Below are positions 5,943-6,984 of a stretch of 6,984 nt of DNA, in pieces (position 1 is the first letter of the stretch; each line of letters opens with the position of its first letter). Source of the DNA: Sulfuricurvum sp. Lineage in GTDB: Bacteria; Campylobacterota; Campylobacteria; Campylobacterales; Sulfurimonadaceae. Under the pieces are notes generated by a model, which was not told the origin of the DNA, made no database searches, and saw only the letters and a list, made by a program, of their open reading frames with translations. The position numbers and the translations under genes are program-made. The stretch covers positions 1 to 6,984 of the forward strand of contig DZBC01000111.1 in NCBI GenBank assembly GCA_022729835.1, read 5' to 3'.

Positions 5943-5945
5943 CTG

Positions 5946-5955
5946 CTACATGTAA
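5946..5955. repeat. TACATGTA palindrome, copy 8 (CTACATGTAA), intergenic
   Basis: Three bases after the chemoreceptor stop codon and about 20 bases upstream of the rpmE -35. It is the only copy fully outside a gene, so protein sequence cannot explain it. Confidence 0.75.
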
Positions 5956-5973
5956 TTATTGATTAGCTTAATG

Positions 5974-6002
5974 TTGCAAAGCGGATTTTATTTCGCTACA
6001 AT
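5974..6002 (+). promoter_or_regulatory. Promoter of rpmE-rsmI
   Basis: TTGCAA (5974-5979), a 17-bp spacer and TACAAT (5997-6002): four of six and five of six matches to the sigma-70 consensus at ideal spacing. Transcription would start near 6009, giving a leader of about 75 bases before rpmE. No hairpin followed by a T-run was seen between the chemoreceptor stop and this promoter, so some readthrough is possible. Confidence 0.55.
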
Positions 6003-6069
6003 TCGCCCTCAACAATCCGCACCCGTACGGATGAAAAATATATACAGCATGGCGTACTTGACGCGATGC

Positions 6070-6075
6070 AAAAGG
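6070..6075 (+). promoter_or_regulatory. Ribosome binding site for rpmE
   Basis: AAAAGG ends seven bases before the ATG at 6083 and fixes that start, rather than the ATGs at 6031, 6049 and 6066 in the leader, which lack such a site. Confidence 0.55.
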
Positions 6076-6082
6076 CAAGCAA

Positions 6083-6283
6083 ATGAAAAAAGAGATTCAC
6101 CCTACCAACGTCTTATGTGAAGTGACCTGCGCCTGCGGTAACACTTTTACCGTCAAATCGACTAAAAATTCTATGCGTATCGATATCTGCAACGCATGTC
6201 ACCCGTTTTTCACCGGTTCTGAAAAAATCGTTGATACTGCTGGACGTATCGATAAATTCAACAAACGCTACGGCCGCGGCTAA
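6083..6283 (+). CDS. rpmE: Ribosomal protein bL31 (zinc-binding C+ type)
   Basis: bL31 is a small protein of the 50S subunit that bridges to the 30S head. The 66-residue product opens MKKEIHPTN and carries the zinc ligands Cys16, Cys18, Cys36 and Cys39 (TCACGN and ICNACHPFFTG), so it is the zinc-containing C+ paralogue, the form usually replaced by a zinc-free version under zinc starvation. It ends GRIDKFNKRYGRG; E. coli bL31 is 70 residues. An extra Cys12 lies outside the ligand set. It is 21 bases upstream of rsmI and probably co-transcribed with it, a pairing I recall in Helicobacter and Campylobacter. Confidence 0.97.
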   Translation: MKKEIHPTNVLCEVTCACGNTFTVKSTKNSMRIDICNACHPFFTGSEKIVDTAGRIDKFNKRYGRG

Positions 6284-6295
6284 GCGTTTTGAAGC

Positions 6296-6300
6296 GGGGG
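6296..6300 (+). promoter_or_regulatory. Ribosome binding site for rsmI
   Basis: GGGGG lies four bases before ATG 6305 in the 21-base gap after rpmE. It supports this start, as does the protein beginning exactly at the conserved family N-terminus. Confidence 0.5.
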
Positions 6301-6304
6301 TAAT

Positions 6305-6984
6305 ATGCTTACCCTTGTTCCCACGCCTATCGGCAATATCGCCGATATCTCACTTCGCGCCATTGAGGCTTTCTCTCAAGCTGATGTTATATTGTGTGAA
6401 GATACCCGCGTTACCAAAAAACTGATTCAGCTTCTTAGCGAACGTCACGGCTTACATGTAAAGAATCCTCGTTTTATTTCACTCCACTCTCATAACGAAG
6501 CGGAGCTTATTGCCAAATTGGAGCCTTCATTTTTTGATCAAAACGTCATTTACGCCAGCGACGCGGGGATGCCCGGCATCAGCGATCCGGGCGCTCTTTT
6601 GGTGCGCTACTGCATTGATGCTGGGGTGGAGTATGATGTGCTTCCTGGAGCCAATGCGCTTTTGACTGCCTTTGCGGCCAGCGGTTTTGCGACCACCAAG
6701 ATGAGCTTTCAGGGCTTTTTGCCCCATAAAGGCGCAGAGCGTGATGCGGCGCTGGATGCGGCGCTCTTTAATGGTATGACGACGGTGCTGTATGAGTCTC
6801 CCCATCGGTTACGCAAACTGCTTGAAGCCTTACATGTAAAGGTGCCGGAACGTCGCCTTTTTCTTGCCAAGGAGATGAGCAAAAAATTTCAGACGTACCT
6901 GCATGGCAATGCTTCAGAACTATTGGGCGCGATTACGGATCAGATCAAAGGGGAGTGGGTCGTCGTGATCGAAGCGGGCCCGCA
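6305..6984 (+). CDS. rsmI: RsmI, 16S rRNA (cytidine1402-2'-O)-methyltransferase, 3' end outside window
   Basis: RsmI is a tetrapyrrole-methylase-fold enzyme that 2'-O-methylates C1402 in the 30S decoding centre. An uninterrupted frame of 226 codons runs from ATG 6305 past the last base, so the C-terminus (about 50 residues by family length near 280) is missing. Motifs in order: LTLVPTPIGNIADIS (2-16), LCEDTRVTKKL (30-40), SLHSHNE (60-66), ASDAGMPGISDPGALL (85-100), VLPGANALLTA (112-122), FQGFLPHKG (133-141), VLYESPHRL (161-169), AKEMSKKFQTY (185-195) and GEWVVVIEAG (216-225), all family signatures. LPGANA replaces the commoner LPGPSA. With rsmE upstream, this window holds two 16S rRNA methyltransferases acting on nearby nucleotides. 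Two TTACATGTAA palindromes in the gene both encode LHVK. Confidence 0.95.
   Translation, partial: MLTLVPTPIGNIADISLRAIEAFSQADVILCEDTRVTKKLIQLLSERHGLHVKNPRFISLHSHNEAELIAKLEPSFFDQNVIYASDAGMPGISDPGALLVRYCIDAGVEYDVLPGANALLTAFAASGFATTKMSFQGFLPHKGAERDAALDAALFNGMTTVLYESPHRLRKLLEALHVKVPERRLFLAKEMSKKFQTYLHGNASELLGAITDQIKGEWVVVIEAGP
6452..6461. repeat. TTACATGTAA palindrome, copy 9
   Basis: In rsmI, phase TTA-CAT-GTA-AAg, encoding Leu-His-Val-Lys at a variable loop between the CEDTR and SLHSHNE motifs. Confidence 0.75.
6830..6839. repeat. TTACATGTAA palindrome, copy 10
   Basis: In rsmI, again TTA-CAT-GTA-AAG (Leu-His-Val-Lys), about 375 bases after copy 9, in a non-homologous part of the protein. Confidence 0.75.

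Noticed and set aside
5943..6000. Intrinsic terminator after the chemoreceptor gene
   Set aside because: The AT-rich stretch contains no GC stem followed by a T-run that I could find.
6031..6120. Short upstream frame from ATG 6031 overlapping rpmE
   Set aside because: No ribosome binding site, out of frame with rpmE, and no resemblance to a known leader peptide.
99..6839. The palindrome as operator sites of a local transcription factor
   Set aside because: Nine of ten copies are inside coding sequences at irregular spacing and not near promoters; only the copy at 5946 lies close to one. A regulatory role for that single copy cannot be excluded.
1..6984. tRNA, rRNA, CRISPR array, insertion sequence or attachment site
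   Set aside because: No cloverleaf, direct-repeat/spacer series, transposase motif or terminal inverted repeats were seen; almost all of the window is explained by housekeeping genes.

Overview
The window looks like chromosomal DNA from a comparatively GC-rich member of the Campylobacterota (formerly Epsilonproteobacteria). The evidence is the style of the proteins (QueE with the Campylobacterota-like CNMRC-EGFGC...GCDT arrangement, QueD with FENAHIVR and CX4HGH) and the gene order moaA-queE-queD ... 4-TM protein-rsmE ... rpmE-rsmI. From memory this matches the Campylobacter jejuni Cj0161c-Cj0154c neighbourhood. I cannot name a genus from sequence alone.

Layout: (1) 1-1641, plus strand: the 3' end of moaA, then queE and queD, packed with a 1-nt overlap and zero spacing. 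MoaA starts molybdenum cofactor synthesis from GTP; QueD and QueE make the 7-deazaguanine precursor of queuosine, also from GTP. (2) 1622-2848, minus strand: moeA, the molybdenum insertase, converging on queD with a 20-nt overlap of coding ends. (3) 2849-2900: a compact divergent promoter region. (4) 2901-3970, plus: a small four-helix membrane protein translationally coupled (ATGA) to rsmE, a 16S rRNA m3U1498 methyltransferase. (5) 4002-5942, plus: a methyl-accepting chemotaxis protein with a periplasmic CXXCH (c-type haem) sensor domain and a C-terminal PilZ-like domain, under its own extended -10 promoter that overlaps the rsmE stop codon. (6) 5943-6984, plus: a promoter region, ribosomal protein L31 (rpmE, zinc-binding type), and the first ~226 codons of rsmI (16S rRNA C1402 2'-O-methyltransferase), which runs off the window.

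Relative to the remembered Campylobacter order, moeA (inverted) and the chemoreceptor look like insertions into an otherwise conserved block of RNA-modification and cofactor genes.

The most striking unexplained signal is a repeated palindrome, TTACATGTAA. Its 8-nt core TACATGTA occurs ten times in 6984 bp, where about 0.1 is expected by chance. It occurs in five genes on both strands, in all three codon phases, and twice outside or at the edge of genes. This looks like a highly iterated palindrome comparable in style to cyanobacterial HIP1, and is the best candidate for an undescribed system. No RNA genes, insertion sequences, CRISPR arrays or clear intrinsic terminators were seen.
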